Positions 27,269 through 37,180 of a stretch of 50,345 nt of DNA are shown here, piece after piece. The stretch comes from an uncultured Porticoccus sp. (GTDB lineage Bacteria; Pseudomonadota; Gammaproteobacteria; Pseudomonadales; Porticoccaceae), in NCBI GenBank assembly GCA_905181945.1, contig CAJIZZ010000004.1:1-50345 (forward strand), given 5' to 3'. Positions within the stretch are counted from its first letter, which is position 1; each line of letters begins with the position of its first letter. The translations under genes and the position numbers were made by a program. The notes beneath the pieces are model-generated. The model was not told the origin of the DNA, made no database searches, and was given only the letters and a program-made list of their open reading frames with translations.

Positions 27269-29146
27269 TTACTCTGAAGCAATGTCTGCGTTCTCATGCA
27301 ACAAAGCAATATAGGCCTGATAGTCTCGACTAGAGTTAGCGGACGATCTGGAGGAAACCATTGCTTGTTTTTCTGTAAGACGAAGTGTCTCGTAATTGCC
27401 AAATGCAACCTTAGTTAAAGCTACCAACACATAGTCTCCATTTGGCATTATTATATAATCAACAGCAGGATCAACATCAGGCAATCTCATAGAGAAAACA
27501 GTAATTTTCCTAATATAGTCATCTTTATTCCCGCCATCAATCTTAGTGTTGAAGCTGACCTGCCAAGCAAGACCTTCAGCCCTAGCAACAGACTCGATAC
27601 TCTCTCCAGACTTAACAAGCTCTTTCAACTTGGAGCCATAAGTCACAATATTTTCAGATGCTACTTCATATTGAATAGTTTTTTTAATTTGAATCTTAAC
27701 GTCAGTTAATGGCTGTACTTTTGGGGCGGAACGTTCGCGTACAGATAACACTAAAACATGGTCATCGGAAAACTCAATCACTTCGCTAGCATAACCATTC
27801 TCTATGACCGAAGAACTAAAAGCAGCGTTTATGACTTTCTTGCTGGCGGCTACACCTTCTCCACCTGACCGTCCAAAAAAATCAGAGACACTTAAATCTA
27901 GCCCCATCGTACTGGAAACATCTTGTAGTGATGTGGCGTTATATGTCAGCTCTTTTAGCTCCTCTATTTTTTCAGGCATTAACTCTGCAGCGATCTGCAG
28001 TCGAATTTCTTCACGAATAGCAGGTTCTAATAGCTCTCTATTTGGTATTTCTATCTCTTTCTTTTCAGATAACTTTAAAAGATGAATTCCCGCTTTTGTT
28101 TCTATAATCTCCGAAATCTCTCCGACAGCAAGCCGCTCTAAGGCCAAATCCAGCTCAGAAGGAAGATCCCCTAAGCGAACATAACCAAGATCTCCGCCTT
28201 TTTCTGAAGTTAGAAAATCATCAGAGTATTCCTCTGCCAATAAGACGAAATCTTCATTATTTTTTAATTTTTCTTGTATAGCAGTCATCTTAGTTAAATG
28301 GCTATTATCTGCTTTTTTGTCTAAAAGAATATGTGCAGCACGGTATTGTGTGGCCAAAGAAGCGGCCTTAACTTTTTCTTGATAGCCTTCCTCTATGAGG
28401 CTAGCATCTACAGATATGTCTCCTAAAAGATCAGAAGACTTTAATTCTATATATTCAATCAGCACCTGCTCTTCTGTCATGAATTGTGGCATATGATTTT
28501 CATAGTAATTGCTAATATCCTCGTCTGAAGGCTGGACAGCATTTTTTTGCGCCTCAATAGGAATCGTTAGGTAATAATAATCGCGAGTCTGGCCTAAAAC
28601 CGTCGCTATTAATTCCTGCTCTTTTTCTGTAGAAAATCCCGTTGCAACAACACCTTTAAAGAACTGCTCAGCCAGTAAGTCAGAGTAAATAGCCTTATAG
28701 TGGGAGGTTGGCGTATAGCCCATCTGTTTTACTACAAACTCGTAAAGTTCAGGATTAAATCTACCATTTGTTTGAAATTCAGGGACCTGGACCAGCAAAG
28801 AATTAATCTTTTTCTTAGATATAGCCATCCCCATGTCAGATGCAGTTTGTTCCTCTATCTTCTGCCTGATGAGGCGCTTTAGGACAGCTGGCCTCATGAT
28901 TTTGTCATCCAAAAGGGATGGATCGATATCCTTCACTCTACTGCTAATTTGTTGCTTTCTAACAAGAATTGCTTGCTGAAGACTCAGCTCTGAGATGGAA
29001 TCGCCATTAATATTAGCTACCTCCTTTGCAGTGGCCCTGGTCTCAAATAAGGCGTCAACACCAAAAAGCGCAAAAGGGATTATAATGATAACAACTAAAA
29101 CACTTTTCGCTACACCACTGAGATTATCACGAAAATCTTGAAGCAT
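27269..29146 (-). CDS. ppiD: Periplasmic folding chaperone PpiD (parvulin-type)
   Basis: PpiD is an inner-membrane chaperone at the periplasmic exit of the Sec translocon. The 625-residue product has an N-terminal cytoplasmic tail with LQDFRDNLSGVAKSVLV running into one transmembrane helix (about 14-32), a SurA-like N-terminal domain with GDSISELSLQQAILVRKQQ, and a parvulin domain (about 265-360; YRAAHILLDKK, EEYSDDFLTSEKGGDLGYV). A long C-terminal periplasmic region follows. It is the last gene of the tig-clpP-clpX-lon-hupB-ppiD series, conserved in gammaproteobacteria. A terminator-like hairpin separates it from hupB. Confidence 0.95.
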   Translation of the reverse strand: MLQDFRDNLSGVAKSVLVVIIIIPFALFGVDALFETRATAKEVANINGDSISELSLQQAILVRKQQISSRVKDIDPSLLDDKIMRPAVLKRLIRQKIEEQTASDMGMAISKKKINSLLVQVPEFQTNGRFNPELYEFVVKQMGYTPTSHYKAIYSDLLAEQFFKGVVATGFSTEKEQELIATVLGQTRDYYYLTIPIEAQKNAVQPSDEDISNYYENHMPQFMTEEQVLIEYIELKSSDLLGDISVDASLIEEGYQEKVKAASLATQYRAAHILLDKKADNSHLTKMTAIQEKLKNNEDFVLLAEEYSDDFLTSEKGGDLGYVRLGDLPSELDLALERLAVGEISEIIETKAGIHLLKLSEKKEIEIPNRELLEPAIREEIRLQIAAELMPEKIEELKELTYNATSLQDVSSTMGLDLSVSDFFGRSGGEGVAASKKVINAAFSSSVIENGYASEVIEFSDDHVLVLSVRERSAPKVQPLTDVKIQIKKTIQYEVASENIVTYGSKLKELVKSGESIESVARAEGLAWQVSFNTKIDGGNKDDYIRKITVFSMRLPDVDPAVDYIIMPNGDYVLVALTKVAFGNYETLRLTEKQAMVSSRSSANSSRDYQAYIALLHENADIASE

Positions 29147-29204
29147 AAGTTTCTCTTGGTAGTAAAATACAGTACGTCTTTACAGGAAAATTAATTAATT
29201 ATAT

Positions 29205-29235
29205 AAAAAAAGACGCATCACAGATACGTCTTTTA
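29205..29235 (-). terminator. Rho-independent terminator after hupB
   Basis: On the minus strand AAAAGACGTATC, loop TGT and GATGCGTCTTTT form a stem of about 12 pairs (one G-T) followed by a T run. It sits 40-70 bp after the hupB stop and before ppiD, so hupB is probably a monocistronic unit. Confidence 0.85.
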
Positions 29236-29274
29236 AATAAACCACCAGAATGCTAGCCGGCCTAAAAAGCACTA

Positions 29275-29550
29275 CTAAGAATTTACAGCATCCTTAAGAG
29301 CTTTTCCTGCTTTGAAGCTAGGTACATAAGCAGCCTTAATTTGAATTTCTGCACCTGTCTGTGGATTACGTCCTGCACGTGCCGCACGGTGCTTCACAGC
29401 AAAAGTACCAAAACCTACAAGAGAAACTTGATCTTTCTTTGCTAGCGCACCAGAAACTGCTGAAATTGCAGCATCAAGAGCACGTCCAGCTGAGGCCTTA
29501 GACAGGTCTGCAGCATCAGCAATTGCATCAACTAATTCAGATTTATTCAC
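29275..29550 (-). CDS. hupB: DNA-binding protein HU-beta
   Basis: HU is a small nucleoid-associated protein that bends DNA. From GTG 29550 the product has 91 residues, the canonical size, with [19 protein letters not shown] at the N-terminus, the dimer core [20 protein letters not shown] and the DNA-binding arm [20 protein letters not shown]. The GTG is supported by AGGAAA 7 nt upstream. A longer in-frame start at 29598 would add 16 residues that HU never has. Downstream of lon, as in Pseudomonas and E. coli. Confidence 0.97.
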   Translation of the reverse strand: MNKSELVDAIADAADLSKASAGRALDAAISAVSGALAKKDQVSLVGFGTFAVKHRAARAGRNPQTGAEIQIKAAYVPSFKAGKALKDAVNS

Positions 29551-29660
29551 AATAATTTCCTTTTTATTATGGTTATTTAAACTGCTCACCAGCGACACAT
29601 AACCCCTTACATATACTAATCATATTCAACGGTTAATGTCGTCACATGAACTTTATACCA

Positions 29661-29677
29661 ACCCACTGCCAGTGGGT
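29661..29677. repeat. 17-bp palindrome between lon and hupB
   Basis: ACCCACTG-C-CAGTGGGT is an 8-bp perfect inverted repeat with a one-base centre, 9 bp after the lon stop and in the presumed hupB promoter region. It lacks a T run in either direction, so an operator is at least as likely as a terminator. Confidence 0.55.
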
Positions 29678-29685
29678 CAAGCAAT

Positions 29686-32094
29686 TTAATGAGTATTAAT
29701 GCGGGGTTCAGACATATCTTTAGCCTTAATGGATTCTTTCTCTTCTTTTTTGTACTCCTCATCAGACAGAGGGGCCGGTTTTGCTAGCAGGGCTATGTCT
29801 AAAACCTCATCAATCCACTGTACAGGAACTATCTCAAGATCATCTTTTATATTATCAGGTATTTCTTTCAGATCGTGCTTATTCTCATAAGGTATAATTA
29901 CTTTTTTGATGCCTCCGCGGTGGGCTGCAAGAAGTTTTTCTTTCAATCCTCCGATTTTCAAAACTTCGCCCCTCAAGGTAATTTCTCCGGTCATAGCAAC
30001 ATCAGCTCTCACTGGTATCCCTGTTAGGACCGACACAACAACTGTACACATAGCAATGCCGGCACTTGGGCCGTCTTTTGGGGTGGCACCTTCTGGGACA
30101 TGAATATGGAGATCCAATTTTTGATGGAAGTCACGATGCACACCCAGTACCTGAGCTCGACTTCTCACCACAGTTAAAGCTGCTTGAATTGATTCCTGCA
30201 TCACATCGCCCAAAGAACCGGTTTTTATAACTTTTCCGTTACCCGGTATTGCAGAAGACTCTATAGTTAAAAGCTCTCCGCCCACTTGAGTCCAAGCTAG
30301 ACCTGTAACCTGACCAACTTGGCTTTCTTCTTCAGCGCGGCCAAAATTATATCTTTTTACGCCAAGCAGCTCTTCCAGCCCCTCAGTTGTAATTGAATAG
30401 GTTTTTTTTGTTTCTTCACGTACATGTTGGGTTACAACTTTCCTGCAGAGTCTTGCTAATTGTTTTTCAAGGCCACGGACACCAGCTTCTTTAGTGTAAT
30501 AACGAATAATATCTATCATAGGTTTTTCTTGCAGGCATAATTCTTTTTCCGTCAAACCATTCGCTTTAAGTTGTTTTGGTAAAAGATATTTAAGTGCAAT
30601 ATTTAACTTCTCATCTTCGGTATATCCTGAAATACGAATTATCTCCATTCGATCTAATAATGGAGCAGGAATATCCATTGTGTTGGCGGTACATATAAAC
30701 ATCACCTCGGAAAGATCGTAGTCAACTTCAAGATAGTGATCGTTGAATCTATTATTTTGCTCTGGATCAAGAACTTCCAACATGGCAGAAGAGGGGTCGC
30801 CGCGATGATCGGTGCCCATTTTATCTATCTCATCAAGCAAAAAAAGAGGATTTTTCACCTCCACTTTAGATAATTTTTGTATTAATTTTCCAGGCAGTGA
30901 GCCTATATATGTACGCCGATGACCTCGAATTTCAGCTTCATCGCGAACACCACCAAGCGACATGCGTGCATACTTTCTACCAGTTGCCTTAGCAATTGAC
31001 TCACCAAGAGATGTTTTCCCCACGCCGGGAGGGCCAACCAAGCAAAGCACTGGGCCTTTTAGTGTCTTCACGCGCTGTTGCACAGCAAGAAATTCTAAGA
31101 TGCGTTCTTTCACTTCATCTAACCCGTAATGATCTTCATTAAGGATGTACTCTGCTCGCTTAAGATCGTGTCGAACTTTTGAGCGTTTTCTCCAGGGAAC
31201 ACTTACAAGCCAATCAATGTAACCTCGTAACACTGAAGCTTCAGCTGACATAGGAGACATAGCTTTAAGTTTCTTAAGCTCTGTTTTGGCTTTTGCTAAC
31301 GCATGCTTTGTCATCCCAGCATTCTTAATTTTTCCAGCTAGTTGAGCTAAATCATCCTCTTCATCCGTATCACCAAGTTCTTTTTGAATAGCTTTCATTT
31401 GCTCATTTAAAAAATATTCCTTCTGACTCTTTTCCATTTGTTTTTTGACGCGGGTGCGTATCTTTTGTCCAATATCAAACAACTCGATCTCTGATTCCAT
31501 TGAAACCAATAAGAGTTCAAATCGATCAATAAGGGCCATCATTTCTAAAATATTTTGTTTTTGCTCAAGAGGAAGAGGAAGATGATTGGCCAAAGAATCA
31601 GCCAAGCGACTTGCATCAGTTATAGCGGCAACGATACCCATAGTCTCAGTTGGTATTTTCTTGCTTAGGTTTCCATACTGTTCAAACTTGTCTAATGCCA
31701 ACCGCATGATCGTCTCCACCTCAAGATCATCAAGCTTTCCAGCTGAAAATATTTCATACTCCGACAAAAGGTATTCATCTATATCTTCAATGGCCTTAAT
31801 CTTGACCCTCTCAACCCCTTCGATTAAAACTTTCACAGTTCCATCTGGCAACTCAAGTATCTGCAAGATAGTCGCCAGTGTTCCCACACTGTAAAGATCA
31901 CCTGCACATGGATCATCCTTTGAAGCTGATTTTTGCGTAACTACCAATATTTTTTTTTCTTGAGACATCGATTGATTTAGGGCTGCTATAGACTTCTCTC
32001 TACCCACGAATAACGGAATCACTGCATAGGGATAAACCACCACATCACGCAAAGGCAACACAGGTAATTTGTTAAGTACAGATAAATCTTCCAT
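29686..32094 (-). CDS. lon: ATP-dependent protease La (Lon)
   Basis: Lon degrades misfolded and regulatory proteins in the cytoplasm. The 802-residue product has the N-terminal substrate-binding LON domain (about 10-205; LPLRDVVVYPYAVIPLFVGR), AAA+ module with Walker A GPPGVGKTSLGESIA (about 358) and Walker B PLFLLDEIDKMG, then the protease domain with catalytic serine in PKDGPSAGIAM (about residue 680) and the lysine in GGLKEKLLAA (about 722). Full length for bacterial LonA (E. coli 784). A terminator separates it from clpX. Confidence 0.98.
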   Translation of the reverse strand: MEDLSVLNKLPVLPLRDVVVYPYAVIPLFVGREKSIAALNQSMSQEKKILVVTQKSASKDDPCAGDLYSVGTLATILQILELPDGTVKVLIEGVERVKIKAIEDIDEYLLSEYEIFSAGKLDDLEVETIMRLALDKFEQYGNLSKKIPTETMGIVAAITDASRLADSLANHLPLPLEQKQNILEMMALIDRFELLLVSMESEIELFDIGQKIRTRVKKQMEKSQKEYFLNEQMKAIQKELGDTDEEDDLAQLAGKIKNAGMTKHALAKAKTELKKLKAMSPMSAEASVLRGYIDWLVSVPWRKRSKVRHDLKRAEYILNEDHYGLDEVKERILEFLAVQQRVKTLKGPVLCLVGPPGVGKTSLGESIAKATGRKYARMSLGGVRDEAEIRGHRRTYIGSLPGKLIQKLSKVEVKNPLFLLDEIDKMGTDHRGDPSSAMLEVLDPEQNNRFNDHYLEVDYDLSEVMFICTANTMDIPAPLLDRMEIIRISGYTEDEKLNIALKYLLPKQLKANGLTEKELCLQEKPMIDIIRYYTKEAGVRGLEKQLARLCRKVVTQHVREETKKTYSITTEGLEELLGVKRYNFGRAEEESQVGQVTGLAWTQVGGELLTIESSAIPGNGKVIKTGSLGDVMQESIQAALTVVRSRAQVLGVHRDFHQKLDLHIHVPEGATPKDGPSAGIAMCTVVVSVLTGIPVRADVAMTGEITLRGEVLKIGGLKEKLLAAHRGGIKKVIIPYENKHDLKEIPDNIKDDLEIVPVQWIDEVLDIALLAKPAPLSDEEYKKEEKESIKAKDMSEPRINTH

Positions 32095-32194
32095 TCGTGA
32101 ACCTCGTCTTGAGAAATTAAAAAATTAGACCAGTTAAGAGTATTGGGGCGCGTCAGCTAAAAGCAAGCCTGAGTAACAAATATAGTTTACCAAT

Positions 32195-32221
32195 AAAAAA
32201 GGACCCACTGGGTCCTTTTTT
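32195..32221 (-). terminator. Rho-independent terminator after clpX
   Basis: AAAAAAGGACCC, loop ACT and GGGTCCTTTTTT form a perfect 12-bp stem with an A/T flank on both sides, so it could act in either direction. It sits 18 bp after the clpX stop and upstream of lon, so it should end tig-clpP-clpX transcripts and leave lon under its own promoter. Confidence 0.92.
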
Positions 32222-32238
32222 AGGAAAAAGGGCAACAA

Positions 32239-33528
32239 CTACTCCCCTGCTGCCAGCTTAGGGTCAGATCCCTCATATACCAAGAGAGGGTCAGATTCCC
32301 CGCGAACAACTGAAGCATCAATAACCACTTTGCTGACATTTTTTGCGGTCGGTATACTATACATAGTATCCAGTAGGATGCTCTCAATAATGGAGCGGAG
32401 ACCCCTCGCTCCTGTTTTCCGAGCCAATGCTTTTTGGGCTATCTCTTCCGAAGCATCTCGACGCATGTCCAGCTCAACACCTTCCATTTCAAACATTGCG
32501 CTATATTGCTTAAGTAAAGAGTTTTTTGGTTCGGTAAGTATATTGACTAGAGCATCTAGATCTAATTCCTCTAAAGTAGCTATAACAGGAAGCCTCCCAA
32601 CAAACTCAGGTATTAAACCATAACGCACTAAATCTTCAGGCTCTAGGTCAGCTAACGTCTGCCCTATATTTCTATTATCATCCTTAACCTTAACTGTTGC
32701 ACTGAAACCAATACCAGTATTATCAGATCGATCCCTGATCACCTTTTCTAAGCCCGAGAAGGCCCCGCCACAAATAAACAGAATATTGGACGTATCAACT
32801 TGAATAAACTCCTGCTGGGGGTGTTTTCTTCCGCCCTGAGGTGGGATTGAAGCAACAGTTCCTTCGATCAACTTTAATAAGGCCTGCTGAACACCCTCTC
32901 CAGAGACATCGCGAGTAATAGAAGGATTATCCGACTTGCGAGAAATTTTATCAATTTCATCCAGGTATACTATACCTCGTTGAGCCTTATCTATGTCATA
33001 ATCGCATTTTTGTAGGAGCTTCTGAATAATATTTTCAACGTCTTCGCCAACATAGCCAGCTTCAGTTAACGTCGTCGCATCAGCAATAGCAAAAGGGACA
33101 TCAAGCAATCTTGCTAGAGTCTCAGCCAGAAGAGTTTTTCCACTTCCGGTAGGTCCCACTAACAATATATTACTTTTGCCGAGCTCAACATCAGAAGCTG
33201 AGGGAGACCCGCTACGCTGCAAGCGCTTATAATGATTATAAACAGCGACAGCTAATATTTTTTTTGCTTTGTCTTGACCAATGACATACTGATTCAGTAT
33301 TTCTTTGATTTCAATAGGTTTTGGAAGGCTAGCAGGGCCATCCGGCCCAGCTTCAATCTCTTGAATTTCTTCCAAAATAATATCATTGCAGAGCTCAACG
33401 CATTCATCGCAAATAAAAACCAATGGGCCTGCTATCAGCTTACGCACTTCATGCTGGCTCTTATTGCAAAAAGAGCAATGAAGCAATTTATTGTCATCGC
33501 CACCATTATTTGTTGTCTCGTCTTTCAT
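32239..33528 (-). CDS. clpX: ATP-dependent Clp protease ATPase subunit ClpX
   Basis: ClpX unfolds tagged substrates and feeds them to ClpP. The 429-residue AAA+ protein has the N-terminal zinc-binding domain with [11 protein letters not shown] and CDECVELC (four cysteines, residues about 19-46), Walker [16 protein letters not shown] (about 125), Walker [13 protein letters not shown], and the ClpP-docking IGF loop (GIGFSATV, about 270). Length is typical (E. coli 424). It lies 84 bp after clpP on the same strand. Confidence 0.98.
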   Translation of the reverse strand: MKDETTNNGGDDNKLLHCSFCNKSQHEVRKLIAGPLVFICDECVELCNDIILEEIQEIEAGPDGPASLPKPIEIKEILNQYVIGQDKAKKILAVAVYNHYKRLQRSGSPSASDVELGKSNILLVGPTGSGKTLLAETLARLLDVPFAIADATTLTEAGYVGEDVENIIQKLLQKCDYDIDKAQRGIVYLDEIDKISRKSDNPSITRDVSGEGVQQALLKLIEGTVASIPPQGGRKHPQQEFIQVDTSNILFICGGAFSGLEKVIRDRSDNTGIGFSATVKVKDDNRNIGQTLADLEPEDLVRYGLIPEFVGRLPVIATLEELDLDALVNILTEPKNSLLKQYSAMFEMEGVELDMRRDASEEIAQKALARKTGARGLRSIIESILLDTMYSIPTAKNVSKVVIDASVVRGESDPLLVYEGSDPKLAAGE

Positions 33529-33612
33529 GGGCCCTTGTCTCCTAGTTAGAATATGAGGATCAAGAAAAATTTATAGCAATATCATTTATAAAGTACTAAT
33601 TTTTTAATGGAA

Positions 33613-34251
33613 TCAAAGGCTTTTTGGGCGCTTATCTAATACCTGATCTACCAAACCATAGGCCTTCGATTCTTCAGCGTTCATAAAATTATCACGTTCC
33701 GTATCTAACTCAATTTTTTCTATTGCTTGCCCTGTATGCTCAGCAAGACATTGATTAAGCCTATCTCTTATTTTTAATATTTCTTGGGCATGAATATGGA
33801 TATCAGAAGCCTGCCCGTGAGCGCCTCCACTCGGCTGATGAATCATATTACGGGAGTTAGGAAGACAAAATCGTTTACCTGGGGCACCCGCTGCCAGCAA
33901 AAAAGCACCCATACTAGCGGCTTGTCCAATACACATAGTGCTGACATCTGGGCTAATAAACTGCATAGTGTCGTAAATAGACATTCCAGCAGTAACTGAG
34001 CCACCGGGAGAATTTATGTACAAATGAATATCTTTTTCTGGATTCTCCGATTCAAGGAACAGCAGCTGAGCAACTACAAGATTTGCCATATAATCTTCGA
34101 CAGGGCCAACTAAAAATATAACCCTTTCTTTCAGTAAGCGCGAATAAATGTCATAAGAGCGCTCACCACGAGCAGTTTGCTCTACAACAATGGGCACCAG
34201 ACCACCTGCATTTTTTATATTTAAGTCTGTTAAAGAAGAATCAAATTTCAT
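33613..34251 (-). CDS. clpP: ATP-dependent Clp protease proteolytic subunit ClpP
   Basis: ClpP is the serine protease barrel of ClpXP. The 212-residue product shows the catalytic triad context: serine in [14 protein letters not shown] (about S108), histidine in [12 protein letters not shown] (about H133) and aspartate in the [17 protein letters not shown] region (about D182). The N-terminal propeptide of about 14 residues ends near [10 protein letters not shown]. Order tig-clpP-clpX is the usual one. Confidence 0.98.
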   Translation of the reverse strand: MKFDSSLTDLNIKNAGGLVPIVVEQTARGERSYDIYSRLLKERVIFLVGPVEDYMANLVVAQLLFLESENPEKDIHLYINSPGGSVTAGMSIYDTMQFISPDVSTMCIGQAASMGAFLLAAGAPGKRFCLPNSRNMIHQPSGGAHGQASDIHIHAQEILKIRDRLNQCLAEHTGQAIEKIELDTERDNFMNAEESKAYGLVDQVLDKRPKSL

Positions 34252-34299
34252 ATCTATCTCGCTTAAATCAATTATATTTCAACGTATTGTAACCGATAA

Positions 34300-35634
34300 T
34301 TAATTTTTAGTTGCGACCTGGTCGGGGTCAGGCGCTATTGCTTTCTGGTAATCTTGCGGCTCATCTAAAACTTTTGCCTGCGATAAAACAAAATCAACCA
34401 CTTGATCTTGCAAAACATTCGCCTCAATACTCTTAAGAAGCTCTGGGCTATTGTAGTGATATTTCATCACCTCTTCTGGCTGATCGTAAGACGCTGCTAT
34501 ATCCTGAATTCGGCTTTTTACTGCAGCTCCATCCACATCCATTTTATTAGATTGCACAATCTCATTCACTACTAAGCCAACAATAGCTCTACGCTTTGCT
34601 TGCTCTTCAAACATTTCATCAGGTAGCAGTGAGGGGTCAAAAGTATTTTCACCGCCATCACCTCCAAGATTTTTCGCCATTTGTTGTTTTAGGCTAGTAA
34701 TCTCAGTTGCAATTCTTGTCAAAGGAACTTCAATGTCGCTATGCAGAGTGAACAACTCATGCATCACACGACTTTTGACTTTTCCCTCGAGGGCATTCTT
34801 AAGGTCACGTTGCATATTTTGTAGTACCGCAGAACGAAATACTGGCTCACCGCCAGCCTTCAGACCAAAAAGAGTAAAAAACTCATCATTCATCTCTGGC
34901 AATAACGGTTCTTTTAATACATTTAATTTAATTTTAAATTCTACTGATGCGCCACGAAGTTCTTCGGCTTGATAGTTTTCAGGGAAAGTTACAGGGATAG
35001 TCTTTTCATCCCCCACAGACATCCCGATTACGCCTTCTTCAAATCCAGCAACTGCAGTACCACCACCTATCTCTAGAGGATAATTTTCAGCAGAACCACC
35101 ATCAAATTCTTTGCCATTTTTGAGCCCTACATAGTCGATGGTCGCCTCGTCATCTGCAACTGCAGCACGATCCACCTCTGACCATGTTGCATGCTGTTTA
35201 CGTAATCCTTTAATCATTACATCAACATCGGAATCTTTTACCTCAGCCAACGGTTTGGCAATTTTTATCGTTGTCAAATCCGCCAAATCAAAATCTGGCA
35301 AAACTTCAAAAGTAGCAATAAATTCTAGATCCATACCTGGCTTGTCGATCTTTGGTTCTATAGCTGGAGCACTAGCTGGAGTAAGATTTTCTTGAGTCAC
35401 CGCATCATAAAAGCAAGTTCTAACAGTTTCGCTAACAACCTCCTGGCGAATGCCTTGGCCATAATGTTGATTTACTACATTTAAAGGCACTCTACCCGCC
35501 CGAAAACCATCTATTCGAACAGTTTTAGCGGCTTTTTCAAGACGCTCTTTTACCTCATTTCCGATGCGTTCAGCTGGAACCACAATGGTCATTTTTCGCT
35601 CAAGACTAGAAATTGTTTCAACGGAAACCTGCAT
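34300..35634 (-). CDS. tig: Trigger factor (ribosome-associated chaperone)
   Basis: Trigger factor binds the ribosomal exit tunnel and folds nascent chains. From ATG 35634 the product has 444 residues: an N-terminal ribosome-binding domain with the signature GFRAGRVPLNVV (about residues 44-55), an FKBP-like PPIase domain (about 160-245; ATIDYVGLKNGKEFDGG, AVAGFEEGVIGMSVGDEKTI) and a C-terminal helical chaperone domain. A TTG four codons upstream is not needed. tRNA-Leu lies 39 bp upstream on the same strand. Confidence 0.97.
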   Translation of the reverse strand: MQVSVETISSLERKMTIVVPAERIGNEVKERLEKAAKTVRIDGFRAGRVPLNVVNQHYGQGIRQEVVSETVRTCFYDAVTQENLTPASAPAIEPKIDKPGMDLEFIATFEVLPDFDLADLTTIKIAKPLAEVKDSDVDVMIKGLRKQHATWSEVDRAAVADDEATIDYVGLKNGKEFDGGSAENYPLEIGGGTAVAGFEEGVIGMSVGDEKTIPVTFPENYQAEELRGASVEFKIKLNVLKEPLLPEMNDEFFTLFGLKAGGEPVFRSAVLQNMQRDLKNALEGKVKSRVMHELFTLHSDIEVPLTRIATEITSLKQQMAKNLGGDGGENTFDPSLLPDEMFEEQAKRRAIVGLVVNEIVQSNKMDVDGAAVKSRIQDIAASYDQPEEVMKYHYNSPELLKSIEANVLQDQVVDFVLSQAKVLDEPQDYQKAIAPDPDQVATKN

Positions 35635-35672
35635 GATGCCCCTCAAATATAAATTGTTTCAAAACTATTAAA

Positions 35673-35757
35673 TGGTGCGGACGGAGAGACTCGAACTCTC
35701 ACACCTTGCGGCACTGGAACCTAAATCCAGCGTGTCTACCAATTCCACCACGTCCGC
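35673..35757 (-). tRNA. tRNA-Leu (anticodon UAG), CCA encoded
   Basis: The minus strand folds as an 85-nt class II tRNA: acceptor GCGGACG/CGTCCGC, D-arm TGGTGGAATTGGTAGACAC, anticodon loop TTTAGGT giving UAG, a long variable arm (TGCCGCAAGGTGT) and T-arm GAGTTCGAGTCTC, ending in discriminator A and CCA. It lies directly upstream of tig. Confidence 0.95.
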
Positions 35758-35786
35758 TAAATATCGAAATTTATAAAACCCAAGAA

Positions 35787-35799
35787 GGGATATTATCCC
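35787..35799. repeat. 13-bp palindrome upstream of tRNA-Leu
   Basis: GGGATA-T-TATCCC is a perfect 6-bp inverted repeat around one base, 30 bp upstream of tRNA-Leu and 145 bp after fadA. It contains a TATAAT-like core, so it may overlap the tRNA-Leu promoter. No clear -35 was found. Confidence 0.45.
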
Positions 35800-35943
35800 C
35801 TACAAACAAAGGGGGAGATTTTGCCACAGAGATATCGACCAATCAACAAAAAGAGATGAAAGTAACCGAAAAGAAAGGGTGTCATTTTCGATATATAGAA
35901 GAAGTTGGGGGGCAATACTGATCTGATATTAAACATTTTTAAG

Positions 35944-37125
<1,182 letters not shown>

Positions 37126-37180
37126 TTATTGTCCTCTGCTTGACCGAATATCGTCGAAAAAATTAATAACAAATAAATAG

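Noticed and set aside
35706-35921. Plus-strand 71-codon frame across tRNA-Leu
   Set aside because: Begins antisense in the tRNA, low-complexity continuation, no ribosome binding site.
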